DNA from: Rhodospirillaceae bacterium
GTDB taxonomy: Bacteria > Pseudomonadota > Alphaproteobacteria > Rhodospirillales > Rhodospirillaceae
Direction of reading: 5' to 3'
Assembly: GCA_947476695.1 (NCBI GenBank)
Contig: CANJRD010000009.1
Coordinates: forward strand, 1 to 64,000
Length of the DNA stretch: 64,000 nt
The notes beneath the pieces are model-generated. The model was not told the DNA's origin and did not search any database. It saw nothing but the letters and a program-made list of their open reading frames with translations. The position numbers and the translations under genes were made by a program. Shown in pieces: positions 1 through 8,275 of this stretch (the stretch's first letter is position 1; each line of letters starts with the position of its first letter).

Positions 1-148
1 CCACGGCCGCCTCCGCTTGCGCGCGTGGAAGCGCGCGGCGTCGGCCGCGGGTCCCTCCTATGCACTACGCGGATAAGCCCAATCGTGCACCCCCGAGGGG
101 GTCATTATTGGACGCGAAAGAGGGGTCACGGTTGGATGCGAATTGACA
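1..148 (-). mobile_element. Outer end of an IS21-family-like insertion sequence (partial)
   Basis: Read on the minus strand, the terminus begins TGTCAA at 148. Two imperfect 21-nt direct repeats follow (142-122 and 118-98), each of the form TTCGCRTCCAA...TGACCCC and identical at 17 of 21 positions. Tandem repeats of this kind next to a TGT tip are typical of IS21-family ends, where they bind the transposase. The body of the element, with istA/istB, would lie to the left of the window, so neither the transposase nor a target duplication can be seen. The assignment rests on remembered family ends, not on a search. Confidence 0.6.
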
Positions 149-394
149 ATCCTGAGACCGGCCGAGATGCGTTGCGATCCGCTTTACCGACCAGCCCTCG
201 TCGGCCAGTCGCCGCAGCGCGGCAACCTCGTCTTCTGAAGCCGGACGCGCGATGAAGCCCGAATTCAGACCGTATTCACGCGCCAACGCGCCAATCCGCC
301 GCGCATCGCAGTCATAGCGTTCTGCGATCTGGTACAGCGGAAACTGCTCGATGAGCCCGCGAAGCGTCGCCTCATCGAGATCCAGGCGCTTCAT
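65..394 (-). pseudogene. Small helix-turn-helix protein truncated by the insertion element
   Basis: The first 82 or so residues look like a native protein with two helix-turn-helix-like stretches (LYQIAERYDCDARRIGALAR at about 21-40 and WSVKRIATHLGRS at about 68-80). It resembles the small recognition domains of phage or transposon-associated regulators. From residue 83 the frame runs through the insertion-sequence end and encodes the repeat-derived peptide FASNRDPSFASNNDP, so the original C-terminus is lost. No strong ribosome binding site precedes the ATG. The DNA target and role of the intact protein are unknown. Confidence 0.5.
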
Positions 395-678
395 GCCGGC
401 ACCGCGGGGAAGAAGTCGCCCCGGCCGGCTGCGGGCGGGGGAACCCGCCGGCCGGGGCGCCTGCGAGGGGATCGCGCAGGGTCAGACTCAGGGGAAAATC
501 CGACGTTCCGTACCTGTGTATTTAAACATCCGAAGGCCATCGGCCGGTCCTCCTCCCTCGTTGACCAGCGGATTGTGCGTCAGTTTTTTCCTATCACGCC
601 ACCTACATTTTCTGACTGTACTTAGGAATTATCCTACTGAACAATGGGTGCTGTGGATAACCGCCCGGGATACCAACT
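395..678. promoter_or_regulatory. Intergenic control region upstream of the S24 regulator with operator-like motifs
   Basis: This region of almost 300 bp holds the GC hairpin at 417-459, then AT-richer DNA. TCCTATCAC occurs at 589-597. A TAGGA-N4-TCCTA palindrome lies at 623-636, about 40 bp before the S24 start codon. The 9-mer recurs in inverted orientation at 1386-1394 (GTGATAGGA), followed by ATCCT at 1406-1410, just upstream of the next gene. Shared half-sites on both sides of a LexA/CI-type gene suggest autoregulated operators. The binding itself is inferred. Confidence 0.45.
417..459. repeat. Perfect 13-bp inverted repeat, very GC-rich hairpin
   Basis: CGCCCCGGCCGGC at 417-429 is matched by its exact reverse complement at 447-459. 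The 17-nt loop can pair further (GCGGG with CCCGC). There is no T-run on either side, so it is not a classic rho-independent terminator. It lies between the truncated helix-turn-helix gene and the S24 regulator, which diverge from here. It could insulate the two transcripts or act in the 5' leader of either. Confidence 0.5.
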
Positions 679-1362
679 ATGGCAACGCGTCCCAAGACCG
701 ATCCGATCCGCCAGCGCCTCGTGGCCCTGGTCGACGCGAATCCGCCGCATACCTTGCAGAGTCTTTCGCTCGCGCTCGGACGCAATCACGCGTATTTGCA
801 CCAGTTCGTCGTCACCGGCAGTCCGCGGGAACTGCGCGAGCGCGATCGTCGTAAGCTCGCGGAAATCCTGCGCTGCGATGAAGCGGAATTGCGTGACAGC
901 GAAGCCGCGCCGGCGCCGACTAACACGTCTGCGTCCGGAGTCGCGCTCCCGGTCACGCCACCGATGGTCACGCCGTCGCGCAGTTTGCCCATATTGGGCT
1001 ATGCCAAAGGCGGTGAAGATGCCTTCTTCATCGATAACGGCGAGATCGCCGGCTACACCATGCGCCCGCATGTCCTCGACGGCGTCGCCGATGCTTATGC
1101 CGTGGAGTTCTGGGACACGAGTATGGAGCCCGCACTCAAGCATGGACACCTCGGCTGGGTGCATCCGCGCAAGCCCGTGAAGCCCGGCGACGATGTCGTC
1201 GTGCAACTCAACGACGGCCAGGCCTTGGTGAAGACGCTCGTCCGCCGCACCGAGACCCAATTGATCTTGCGCCAGTACAATCCGTCGAAGGATTTCAAGA
1301 TTGAACGCACCTTGATCAAGAGCGTTCACCTGATCGTCGGCACGCTTCGGGTGGTCACCTAG
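679..1362 (+). CDS. LexA/CI-like transcriptional regulator with S24 peptidase domain
   Basis: The 227-residue protein has an N-terminal helical DNA-binding region (about 8-75, including LQSLSLALGRNHAYLHQFV), a Pro/Thr-rich linker (about 77-102) and a C-terminal S24 domain. The Ser-Lys dyad is visible as Ser148 in DTSMEP and Lys185 in ALVKTL. These proteins repress genes and many cleave themselves after RecA activation. No clear Ala-Gly or Cys-Gly cleavage site stands out apart from an AG at 124-125, so self-cleavage is uncertain. Operator-like repeats flank the gene. It could be a prophage repressor remnant or a chromosomal stress regulator. Confidence 0.85.
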   Translation: MATRPKTDPIRQRLVALVDANPPHTLQSLSLALGRNHAYLHQFVVTGSPRELRERDRRKLAEILRCDEAELRDSEAAPAPTNTSASGVALPVTPPMVTPSRSLPILGYAKGGEDAFFIDNGEIAGYTMRPHVLDGVADAYAVEFWDTSMEPALKHGHLGWVHPRKPVKPGDDVVVQLNDGQALVKTLVRRTETQLILRQYNPSKDFKIERTLIKSVHLIVGTLRVVT

Positions 1363-1385
1363 GAAATGTCTGTTTTGCAGGTACC

Positions 1386-1410
1386 GTGATAGGATTTTTC
1401 CGACTATCCT
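1386..1410. promoter_or_regulatory. Operator-like inverted repeat downstream of the S24 gene
   Basis: GTGATAGGA at 1386-1394 is the exact reverse complement of 589-597 upstream of the S24 gene. AGGAT (1391-1395) and ATCCT (1406-1410) form arms with a 10-nt spacer. It sits 28 bp before the start of the following gene and is a likely binding site for the adjacent regulator. Confidence 0.4.
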
Positions 1411-1437
1411 GCGCGCAGGTCGTCAGGGAATGCCTGC

Positions 1438-1865
1438 GTGTCGTTTCTCGCCCATCTTCGCGATTTGGAACTGCGCTATGACGGGCCCGTTCCGCCGCAG
1501 CACGATCTGGATGCGGCGAAACTTCGCCGCCGCCAGCGCGGGCACGCCGCCCTTCTGGAGTCCCAGGCCCTCGCCTACCTGGACGCAGCCGTCCGCTGCG
1601 AGACGGAAATCGAAGATCTCACCGATGATCCTGTCGCGCCTACTGAACAGCAGGTCGATCGGGACCGGAAACGCGCGGACGCGCGCACACGCGCCTTGAA
1701 GCGCACATCGCCTGCGCGCTCGCGGCGATCAACCGGGCCGCAGATACGCGGCAGGCTCTCGCCCTCCCGGCCCACCCCTTGGTGAAACTGAGTCTGCTGG
1801 TCAGAGCCGCCGCCCTAACCACACACGCGCATCAGTTGAGCGATAATTATATTGAAAAATCATAG
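1438..1865 (+). pseudogene. Small hypothetical protein gene with an apparent frameshift
   Basis: From the GTG at 1438 the frame is protein-like and GC3-rich up to about 1690 (SFLAHLRDLELRYDGPVPP then a charged helical stretch). After that it degrades into Ser/Arg-rich peptide and stops at 1785. The frame one base back then becomes protein-like (RLEAHIACALAAINRAAD) and runs to TAG at 1863-1865. A two-base gain or one-base loss in the GC-repeat 1681-1695 would join them into about 142 residues. An alternative ATG at 1430 is in a poorer frame. No family is recognised. It lies behind the S24 regulator and its operator-like site. Confidence 0.45.
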
Positions 1866-1942
1866 CCCTACAGACCGGGCCTGGACCTTTTTCGATGTGC
1901 TTCTTATGCTTGGGCGCGTCAGTGCGGGCCAAAAAGACGGCG

Positions 1943-2284
1943 ATGGACACCAAGTCGACACTCAGCGAAGCGAAATTCACCATCGGACAGGTGGTGAAGC
2001 ATCGCGTCTTCTCATTCAGAGGCGTCATTTTTGACGTCGACCCCGAATTCGCCAACACCGAGGAATGGTGGCAGGCGATCCCGGAGGATGTGCGCCCGCG
2101 CAAGGACCAGCCATTTTACCACCTGCTGGCCGAGAACGAGAACAGCTACTACGTCGCTTATGTGTCACAGCAGAATCTGCTGGAAGACACTTCGGGATTG
2201 CCGGTCGACCATCCGGAAGTGCGGGACTACTTCTCGGAATTCAAAGGCAATCGCTATGTGTTCCGCAGCGGCTACGCGAATTAG
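1943..2284 (+). CDS. hspQ: Heat shock protein HspQ (YccV family)
   Basis: The 113-residue protein matches the small HspQ/YccV family. In E. coli this family binds hemimethylated DNA and acts as a specificity factor for Lon protease. Family features are the KFTIGQVVKHRVFSFRGVIFD start, the EEWW...PE..RP pattern (about 46-57), and QPFYHLL followed by YVAYVSQQNL. I chose the ATG at 1943, which gives the usual length of about 105-115. An upstream GTG or ATG would add a Cys-rich, unrelated leader. An AT-rich stretch at about 1836-1865 may hold the promoter. Confidence 0.88.
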   Translation: MDTKSTLSEAKFTIGQVVKHRVFSFRGVIFDVDPEFANTEEWWQAIPEDVRPRKDQPFYHLLAENENSYYVAYVSQQNLLEDTSGLPVDHPEVRDYFSEFKGNRYVFRSGYAN

Positions 2285-2420
2285 CCCGCCCCGCGCCTCT
2301 GGCGCGGAAACTTCAATTGGAAATTCGGCCCTGGGTGCTTAGTTTAGGCTCAGCGCGTCGGCGGTTCCCATCATCGGGCCAGCCCGGCCACGCTGAATTC
2401 AGTAAAGCAAAGGACCTATC

Positions 2421-2900
2421 ATGGCGATCAAAGCTGGCGACAAGATGCCGTCGGGCAAATTCAAGACGTTGACCTCCGAAGGCATGAAGGATGTCACGAC
2501 CGATGAGCTCTTCAATGGCAAGAAGGTCGTGCTGTTCGCGGTTCCCGGCGCTTTCACGCCGACCTGCTCGAACCAGCATCTGCCGAGCTATCTGAAGAAC
2601 TTCGACAAGATCAAGGCGCAGGGCGTCGACACTATCGCCTGCATGGCCGTGAACGACGCGTTCGTCATGGACGCGTGGGGCAAAGACCGCGGCGTTGGTG
2701 ACAAGATCGCGATGCTTGCGGACGGCAATGCCGAATACACCAAGGCGCTCGGCCTTGAACTTGACGCCAGCAAGAACGGCCTCGGCACGCGCAGCAAGCG
2801 CTTCTCGATCATCGTCGACAACGGCGTTGCGAAGGAAGTGAACGTCGACGACGGCAAGTACGAACTGACCGGCGCCGAAGCGACCTGCCATCTGAACTAA
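2421..2900 (+). CDS. Peroxiredoxin, Prx5 (AhpE/PrxV-like) type
   Basis: This 159-residue thioredoxin-fold peroxidase reduces H2O2 and organic hydroperoxides in the cytosol. The peroxidatic Cys49 sits in PGAFTPTCS. The sequence around it (KKVVLFAVPGAF...NQHLPSYLKNF) and the later MAVNDAFVMDAWGK are characteristic of the Prx5 subfamily, which usually uses glutathione or glutaredoxin. A second Cys (156) is at the extreme C-terminus in TCHLN. It appears monocistronic, with a terminator immediately downstream. Confidence 0.93.
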   Translation: MAIKAGDKMPSGKFKTLTSEGMKDVTTDELFNGKKVVLFAVPGAFTPTCSNQHLPSYLKNFDKIKAQGVDTIACMAVNDAFVMDAWGKDRGVGDKIAMLADGNAEYTKALGLELDASKNGLGTRSKRFSIIVDNGVAKEVNVDDGKYELTGAEATCHLN

Positions 2901-2920
2901 CGCCACGTACCGGCATGACA

Positions 2921-2960
2921 CAGCCGCGCCTGCTTCGCACATCGAAGCGGCGCGGCTGTT
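2921..2960 (+). terminator. Hairpin terminator after the peroxiredoxin gene
   Basis: CAGCCGCGCC-T-GCTTCG (2921-2937) pairs with CGAAGCGGCGCGGCTG (2943-2958) with a single bulged T and a 5-nt loop, followed by TTGCTTT. It ends the peroxiredoxin transcript before the glycan region starts at 2994. Confidence 0.7.
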
Positions 2961-2993
2961 GCTTTATGGGCTAGGCCCATGATGGATTGACGC

Positions 2994-4106
2994 ATGACAT
3001 TCCCCGGCGGTCGCAAGCACCGCTTCCTTCAGGTCAACACGTTCTATCCGGCGTACTTGCGCGACTTCTACGCCGCGCGGCCTGAACTGCAGTCCGCGTC
3101 CTACGCTGCCCATATCGACGCCTTGCTCGACGACGGCTTTTCGGGCGGTCACATGCTGGTGCGGGAATTCGCCAAGCGCGGTTGGGAAGGCCACCAGATC
3201 ATCGCCAACGCCGCGCCGGCGCAACGCCGCTGGCTGGCGGAGAACGAACTCGCGCTGCCCGAACCGCTGGATATAGGCCTGCTCACCGCGATGCAGATCC
3301 AGATGATCCAACCGGATGTGGTCTACTTCACCGACGTCATTCAGTTCGACACCAAATTCCTGCGCAAGATCCCGACCCGCCCGAAGCTGCTGATCGGCTG
3401 GCGCGGCTTCGGTATCCCCCAAGGCACCGACCTCAGCGGCTATGACGCCATTGTCTCCAGCTTCGACCGCACGTTCGTCGAAGCGCGGCAGTTCGGCGCC
3501 AAGGACGTACAGCGTCATTACCCGGGCTTCCCGACCGACTTCCCCGCCCCGGAACCCATCGTCTATGACCGCGATGTCGTATTCTCCGGTTCTGTCACGA
3601 GCAGTCATGCCACCCGCGTCGCGCTGCTGCAGCAGATTTGGCGGGCGAGCCGCGGTGAGGACGGGGGTAAGCCTTTCGGCTTCGAGTTGTTCATGCCCGA
3701 CGTCTCGATGTTCCCGCCGGAGATGCAGAGGCTCAACCGCGGCAGCGTCTGGGGCAACACGATGCTCACCACGCTGCGCCGCTCACGCATCACCATCAAC
3801 GTCGCGGTGGACGGCTTCGACGTTCAACCGCCTAACATGCGCGTGATCGAAGCCACCGGCGCTGGCGCGTTCCTGCTCACGAATTTCCATCCCGAACTCA
3901 ATCGCTTCTTCGCGCCCGGCGAGGAGATCGAGACCTTCCAGAACCCGGATGAGCTGCTCGCCAAAGTGCGCCACTACCTCGCCCACGACGATGCGCGCCG
4001 CGCCATCGCCGCCCGTGGTCGTGAACGCGCTTTGCGCGACCATCCCCTGTCGAATTCCGCCGCAAAATTCGAGCAGATGATCCTTTCCAAGCTCAGCGCC
4101 GCCTAA
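2994..4106 (+). CDS. CgeB-like family glycosyltransferase
   Basis: The 370-residue cytosolic protein has GT-B architecture: an N-terminal half with predicted Rossmann strands and a C-terminal donor-binding half. The segment from about 260 (NTMLTTLRRSRITINVAVDG...PNMRVIEATGAGAFLLT) is typical of the CgeB/Glyco_trans_1_2 group, in which an acidic residue in RVIEATGAG contacts the nucleotide sugar. It is the first gene of the glycan region and is followed by rfbG after 95 bp. Donor and acceptor are not predictable. A diverged relative appears to be encoded at 20044-20988. Confidence 0.75.
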   Translation: MTFPGGRKHRFLQVNTFYPAYLRDFYAARPELQSASYAAHIDALLDDGFSGGHMLVREFAKRGWEGHQIIANAAPAQRRWLAENELALPEPLDIGLLTAMQIQMIQPDVVYFTDVIQFDTKFLRKIPTRPKLLIGWRGFGIPQGTDLSGYDAIVSSFDRTFVEARQFGAKDVQRHYPGFPTDFPAPEPIVYDRDVVFSGSVTSSHATRVALLQQIWRASRGEDGGKPFGFELFMPDVSMFPPEMQRLNRGSVWGNTMLTTLRRSRITINVAVDGFDVQPPNMRVIEATGAGAFLLTNFHPELNRFFAPGEEIETFQNPDELLAKVRHYLAHDDARRAIAARGRERALRDHPLSNSAAKFEQMILSKLSAA

Positions 4107-4201
4107 TCTGTACCCAACTGAGGCTTTGCGACCCGGCGGTTCTCGGCCATCATGGCGCCGCTGCGACGGGGACTTTCGATGACGACTTTACGAGCGATGG
4201 C

Positions 4202-5278
4202 GTGAGCCTGCCTGAGCCATCATTTTGGCGCGGCCGCCGCGTCCTCATTACCGGCCACACCGGCTTCAAGGGCGGTTGGCTGTCGCTATGGCTTGCGCAG
4301 TTCGGCGCCTATGTGACCGGCTACGCGCTCCCGCCTGAAACCGGCGAAGGCATTTACGCCGCGACTGGCGTCGGCAATGCCATCACACCCGTCACCGGGG
4401 ACTTGCGCGACCGCACGCGCCTGCGGCACTGCATCGAACTGATGCGTCCCGACGTCATTTTCCATCTCGCCGCGCAGGCCATCGTGCGCCGGGCGCACCG
4501 CGATCCGGCCGGCACCTATCAAACCAACGTCGTCGGCACGTCGGAGGTCCTGGAAGCCGCGCGTCATTACCCGTTCACGCGGGCCGTCGTCGTCGTGACG
4601 TCCGACAAGGTCTATGAGAATCGCGAACTGGCCCAGCCGTTCGTGGAGGACGACCGTCTCGGCGGCAACGAACCCTACAGCGCCAGCAAGGCCGCCGCTG
4701 AAATCCTCACCAACGCCTTCCGCGCCAATCTGCCGGACAACCGCCTGGGCGTCGCCACCGTGCGCGCCGGCAACGTCATCGGCGGCGGCGATTGGGGCGA
4801 GGACCGGCTCGTCCCCGACGCCGTGCGCGCCTTCCGCGTCGGCAGGCCGCTCGATGTGCGCAACCCGAACTCGACCCGCCCCTGGCAGCATGTCCTCGAT
4901 CCGCTTTGCGGCTACATCATGCTGGCCGAACGCCTGGTCACCGGCGATCCCATCTGGCGCACCGCCTGGAACTTCGGCGCCGAGACCTCGGAGCCGGTCT
5001 ACCGCTTGGCCGACCAGATGGCCGAGCACTGGAACAGTGCCGGCATCGGCCACGCGTCCTGGGGGTCGGCGGCCGACCCGAACGCACCTTACGAAGCGAC
5101 CACGCTTCAGCTGGACAGCACCCGCGCCCGCTCGATCCTGGACTGGCAACCGCGCCTGACGCTTCCCGAAGCGATCGGCTGGACCATGGATTGGTACACC
5201 CGTCAGGCGATGGGCGAGCCCATGTATGGCCCCACATCGGCGATGATCGACTCCTACATGGGACTTACGCCGGCTTAA
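4202..5278 (+). CDS. rfbG: CDP-glucose 4,6-dehydratase
   Basis: This 358-residue extended SDR enzyme converts CDP-D-glucose to CDP-4-keto-6-deoxy-D-glucose. The NAD-binding motif GHTGFKGGWLS is at 18-28. The catalytic Thr-Ser-Asp (133-135) is in VVVVTSDKVYEN, and Tyr159/Lys163 is in EPYSASKAAAE. NVIGGGDWGEDRLVPD and RPWQHVLDPLCGY are hallmark stretches of RfbG. The start is GTG at 4202. The partner cytidylyltransferase gene rfbF lies at 6618. The two are normally adjacent but are separated here by an opposite-strand PEP-CTERM gene. Confidence 0.93.
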   Translation: MSLPEPSFWRGRRVLITGHTGFKGGWLSLWLAQFGAYVTGYALPPETGEGIYAATGVGNAITPVTGDLRDRTRLRHCIELMRPDVIFHLAAQAIVRRAHRDPAGTYQTNVVGTSEVLEAARHYPFTRAVVVVTSDKVYENRELAQPFVEDDRLGGNEPYSASKAAAEILTNAFRANLPDNRLGVATVRAGNVIGGGDWGEDRLVPDAVRAFRVGRPLDVRNPNSTRPWQHVLDPLCGYIMLAERLVTGDPIWRTAWNFGAETSEPVYRLADQMAEHWNSAGIGHASWGSAADPNAPYEATTLQLDSTRARSILDWQPRLTLPEAIGWTMDWYTRQAMGEPMYGPTSAMIDSYMGLTPA

Positions 5279-5462
5279 CCGGCTGCTCTGCGAATACAGC
5301 GACGCATCAAATGCGTTTGGCGAAAACAGTGTGTCGGTGGGCTCTAGAATCCTCGGCTTTCAGAACGCAGTGCCAAACTTTCAAGAGCCCTAAACAACGC
5401 ACTCGGGCATCCGGCTCTGCGCTTTTCCCCTGCCTCACCATCGGCGTGGTCCTAGTACGAAA

Positions 5463-5488
5463 AACGCCCCGGCCAAAGCCGGGGCGTT
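5463..5488 (-). terminator. Rho-independent terminator of the PEP-CTERM gene
   Basis: Perfect 11-bp arms AACGCCCCGGC (5463-5473) and GCCGGGGCGTT (5478-5488) enclose a 4-nt loop. On the minus strand the stem is followed by a T-run (the A-run at 5460-5464 read in reverse), so it serves the minus-strand gene ending at 5511. It also separates that gene from rfbG, which converges on it. Confidence 0.88.
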
Positions 5489-5510
5489 CTAAGTACATAA
5501 ATTGCCGCGC

Positions 5511-6116
5511 TTAGATCTGAGTGCGACGACGACGGCTGATGATTCCGAAAGCACCGAGGCCTAGCAACCCAAGCAGGCCGGGTTCCGGCACGCCGGTGCC
5601 ACCTGGTCCGGTGCCGGGATCTACGCTGCCGATCCCGGTGAGCTGCACGAGAACCGGATGCACCATCGTATCGATGCAGCAGGTAGTGCCGGTGAAGAAC
5701 CACCAATAACCATCGCCGATAACGAGCGGAGCGGTGAAGAGCCAGTCATCGTAAGTACCGCCGCCCGACTCTGTGCCGTCGGACGTATACCCCGTCAGCG
5801 TACCATCGCTGATCATGTCGTCTCGGTCGGTATCGTTGACCGTACCGGCCCACTGAACCGTATACGGGTTCATGCCGTAACTCGCGGGAGCGTTCGTTCC
5901 GTTTCCGGAAATCGTTAACCCGCCATTGGCCGAGCACAGAGTTCCCTCAGAACACGGGAATGTTTGATCACCATGCCAGTGTTCATTCCAGAGGGTCACG
6001 GTACCGTTGCCGTTATCGGTAAAGCCGAAAGTCGTCGTGTGCGCACTCGCCGTCGCACTCGCGAGGGCTAAGCCCCCGGTCAATGCGATCAACCCGAGTA
6101 GTTTGGTAATTCTCAT
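5511..6116 (-). CDS. PEP-CTERM sorting-domain secreted protein
   Basis: The 201-residue protein has a Sec signal peptide (about 1-25, MRITKLLGLIALTGGLALAS then cleavage near ASA). The mature part is low in Lys and rich in Gly, Thr, Asp and aromatics. The C-terminal sorting signal is VPEPGLLGLLGLGAFG followed by RRRR. Exosortase is expected to cleave at the PEP motif; PEP-CTERM proteins are commonly tied to exopolysaccharide production. Two Cys pairs (CSEGTLC, CC) may form disulfides. A clear ribosome binding site (AGGGAGAAGG) precedes the ATG. No exosortase gene is in this window. The function of the mature domain is unknown. Confidence 0.9.
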   Translation of the reverse strand: MRITKLLGLIALTGGLALASATASAHTTTFGFTDNGNGTVTLWNEHWHGDQTFPCSEGTLCSANGGLTISGNGTNAPASYGMNPYTVQWAGTVNDTDRDDMISDGTLTGYTSDGTESGGGTYDDWLFTAPLVIGDGYWWFFTGTTCCIDTMVHPVLVQLTGIGSVDPGTGPGGTGVPEPGLLGLLGLGAFGIISRRRRTQI

Positions 6117-6617
6117 GAGCCTTCTCCCTTAATAAGCGCCCTTAGCCCTCTCCCGGCAGCAAGCGCTGTGCCAAATAGAGAAATGGCGCGGTAACGGGAG
6201 TAGGAACTCTCCGGCCCATTCGACGTTGTAAAGTTTCACGCAAGGTTGGCGCCCGTATGAGTAGTACAGGCGTCGCCAACGACTGCGGCATCTGCAAAAA
6301 TGTTCTGCTCTGACATGTAAATTTTTGCTGCGATCCCCACCACCTAAGCGCTGCCGCTTGGGGGCGATCCGGCCTACCGCCAGAATTCAAGCCGCCCTGT
6401 TTTAAAGCAGCGTCGAAACGGAACCCCCGTAGGCCGTTTTGCCAAACTGCGCCTAATGCCTCCAGAAAGGGCCAAACCGTTCTCTTTCTGACCGAACCGA
6501 AGGCCTTGGTGGTGCCAGGGAACGCCGTTCCTGGCCGCCCCGCACGAGCCTTAACCGGTTGTTAGCGCTGGGAAAGCTAGCGTCAGCTGTCGAGAACTCA
6601 CATCGGAGACGACCCCG
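6117..6617. promoter_or_regulatory. Divergent intergenic region between the PEP-CTERM gene and rfbF
   Basis: About 500 bp hold the 5' ends of two divergent genes. The only clear element is the ribosome binding site of the PEP-CTERM gene (6120-6130 on the minus strand). An open frame at 6142-6390 on the minus strand has no family resemblance and no ribosome binding site, and I do not call it. Promoters must lie here, but I cannot place convincing -35/-10 pairs. Confidence 0.35.
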
Positions 6618-7382
6618 TTGAAAGCGGTCATCCTGGCCGGCGGACAAGGCACGCGCCTGCGTGAAGAAACGGAGGCGCGCCCGAAGCCCATGGTGGAAAT
6701 CGGCGGTCGTCCGATCCTCTGGCACATCATGAAGATCTACGCGGCTCACGGCATCACGGACTTCGTGATCTGCCTCGGCTACCGCGGCTACATGATCAAG
6801 GAATACTTCTCGAACTACATGCTGCACATGTCGGACGTGACGATCGATCTCGCCCGCAACAGCATGGAGGTTCACCACAATCAGGCCGAGCCATGGCGCA
6901 TCACGCTGGTCGATACCGGCGTCGACAGCCTGACCGGCGGTCGCCTGAAGCGTGTCATGCGCTATCTCGGCGACGAGCCGTTCTGCATGACCTACGGCGA
7001 CGGCGTCGGCAACGTCGACATCAAATCCGGAATCGAATCCTTCAAGAAATCCGGCAAACTCGCGCAAGTCACCGCCGTCCAGATGCCCGGCCGCTTCGGC
7101 GTCCTCGATATCGCCGACACGACCGTGCGCGGTTTCCGCGAGAAGCCGGAAGACGGCGGCTGGATCAATGGCGGCTTCTTCGTGCTGTCGCCGAAAGTCG
7201 CAAGCTACATCGAGGGCGACGAGACCAGCTGGGAACGCGAGCCGATGGAACGCCTTGCCGCCGACAGCCAGCTCAGCGTTGTACGCCACACCGGCTTCTG
7301 GATGCCGATGGATACGTTGCGCGACAAGCAATCCCTCGAGCAGATGTGGGCCACCGGCCAGGCGCCCTGGCGGACGTGGTGA
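6618..7382 (+). CDS. rfbF: Glucose-1-phosphate cytidylyltransferase
   Basis: The 254-residue enzyme makes CDP-glucose from CTP and glucose 1-phosphate, feeding RfbG. The nucleotidyltransferase signature [13 protein letters not shown] is at about 6-18 and [10 protein letters not shown] at 21-30. RfbF-specific features include HYAAHG-like [20 protein letters not shown] (metal-binding Asp) and [10 protein letters not shown]. The start appears to be TTG at 6618, which puts the conserved KAVILAGG at the N-terminus. The stop overlaps the GTG start of the next gene by four bases (GTGA), implying translational coupling. Confidence 0.93.
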   Translation: MKAVILAGGQGTRLREETEARPKPMVEIGGRPILWHIMKIYAAHGITDFVICLGYRGYMIKEYFSNYMLHMSDVTIDLARNSMEVHHNQAEPWRITLVDTGVDSLTGGRLKRVMRYLGDEPFCMTYGDGVGNVDIKSGIESFKKSGKLAQVTAVQMPGRFGVLDIADTTVRGFREKPEDGGWINGGFFVLSPKVASYIEGDETSWEREPMERLAADSQLSVVRHTGFWMPMDTLRDKQSLEQMWATGQAPWRTW

Positions 7383-8275
7383 CACGCGTTCTGCTGACAG
7401 GCGCCGCCGGCTTCATCGGCGCGCATATCGCACGTGCCGGTATCGCGCGTGGCCTTGAAATCACCGCTCTCACCCATCGCAGCCGCCTGGATCTGCCCGG
7501 CACACACATCGTTCAAGCCGATCTGACCACCGCCGATCTCGACGTTATCGTCGCCGTCGCACGGCCTGAGATCGTCATCAACGGTGCCAGCTACGGCATC
7601 GGGCCGGAAGAACGCGATCCGGAACGCGCGCTCGCGGTCAATACGATTGCCACGCAGAAACTTCTCCTCGCCGCCAAGGCCGCCGGCACCCGGCGCTTCA
7701 TCCAGCTCGGCAGCTATTCCGAATACGGCGACCACGCGGGTACGATCAGCGAAGATACACCCCTGTTGCCCAAGGAAAGCTACGGCGCGACCAAAGCCGC
7801 CGCCAGCCTGCTCGTCACCGCGCCGGGCATCGCCGCGCCGGTCGAGACAATCGTGCTGCGGCTCTTCAACGTCTGGGGGCCGGGCGAACGGCCGCATCGG
7901 CTGTTGCAAAAAACAATCCACCATTGCCGCGCCCGCACGCGCTTCCCGCTCACGCCCGGCACCCAAGTCAAAGACTGGGCCTACGTTGGCGACGTCGCCG
8001 CATGGACCCTGGACATCGCGTTGCGCGACGGCGCCTATCCTCACGCTATCGTCAACGTCGCCAGTGGCGACCGCCGCTCCGTGCGCGAGATGGCAACACT
8101 CGCCGCAAACGCCATGAACGGCGTCGACCTGCTCGACTTCGGCGCCGTCCCGGTACCGGCGCGCGAAGTCCAGACCGGCCCCGCCGACTTGTCGCGCATC
8201 GACGCTCTGTTGCCCAACCGACGCGTCACGCCGTTGGCCGACGCCATCGCCGCGACGATCGCGAGCACGCCATGA
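7379..8275 (+). CDS. NAD(P)-dependent sugar epimerase/reductase (extended SDR)
   Basis: The 298-residue protein has an N-terminal [10 protein letters not shown] cofactor motif (about 7-16). The catalytic Tyr135/Lys139 is in SYGATKAA, with a preceding GSYSEYG. It starts at a GTG inside the rfbF stop (four-base overlap) and its stop overlaps the next ATG (ATGA), so it belongs to the rfbF operon. Context suggests it acts on CDP-4-keto-6-deoxyglucose, as a C4 reductase or an epimerase. The exact stereochemistry cannot be read from the sequence. No RfbH-type 3-dehydrase is present in the window. Confidence 0.8.
   Translation: MTRVLLTGAAGFIGAHIARAGIARGLEITALTHRSRLDLPGTHIVQADLTTADLDVIVAVARPEIVINGASYGIGPEERDPERALAVNTIATQKLLLAAKAAGTRRFIQLGSYSEYGDHAGTISEDTPLLPKESYGATKAAASLLVTAPGIAAPVETIVLRLFNVWGPGERPHRLLQKTIHHCRARTRFPLTPGTQVKDWAYVGDVAAWTLDIALRDGAYPHAIVNVASGDRRSVREMATLAANAMNGVDLLDFGAVPVPAREVQTGPADLSRIDALLPNRRVTPLADAIAATIASTP

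Noticed and set aside
679-2284. An intact prophage
   Set aside because: Apart from the S24 regulator and one broken small gene there are no integrase, terminase, capsid or tail genes nearby.
6142-6390. 82-residue open frame in the rfbF leader
   Set aside because: No ribosome binding site, no domain, Arg/Pro-rich chance composition.
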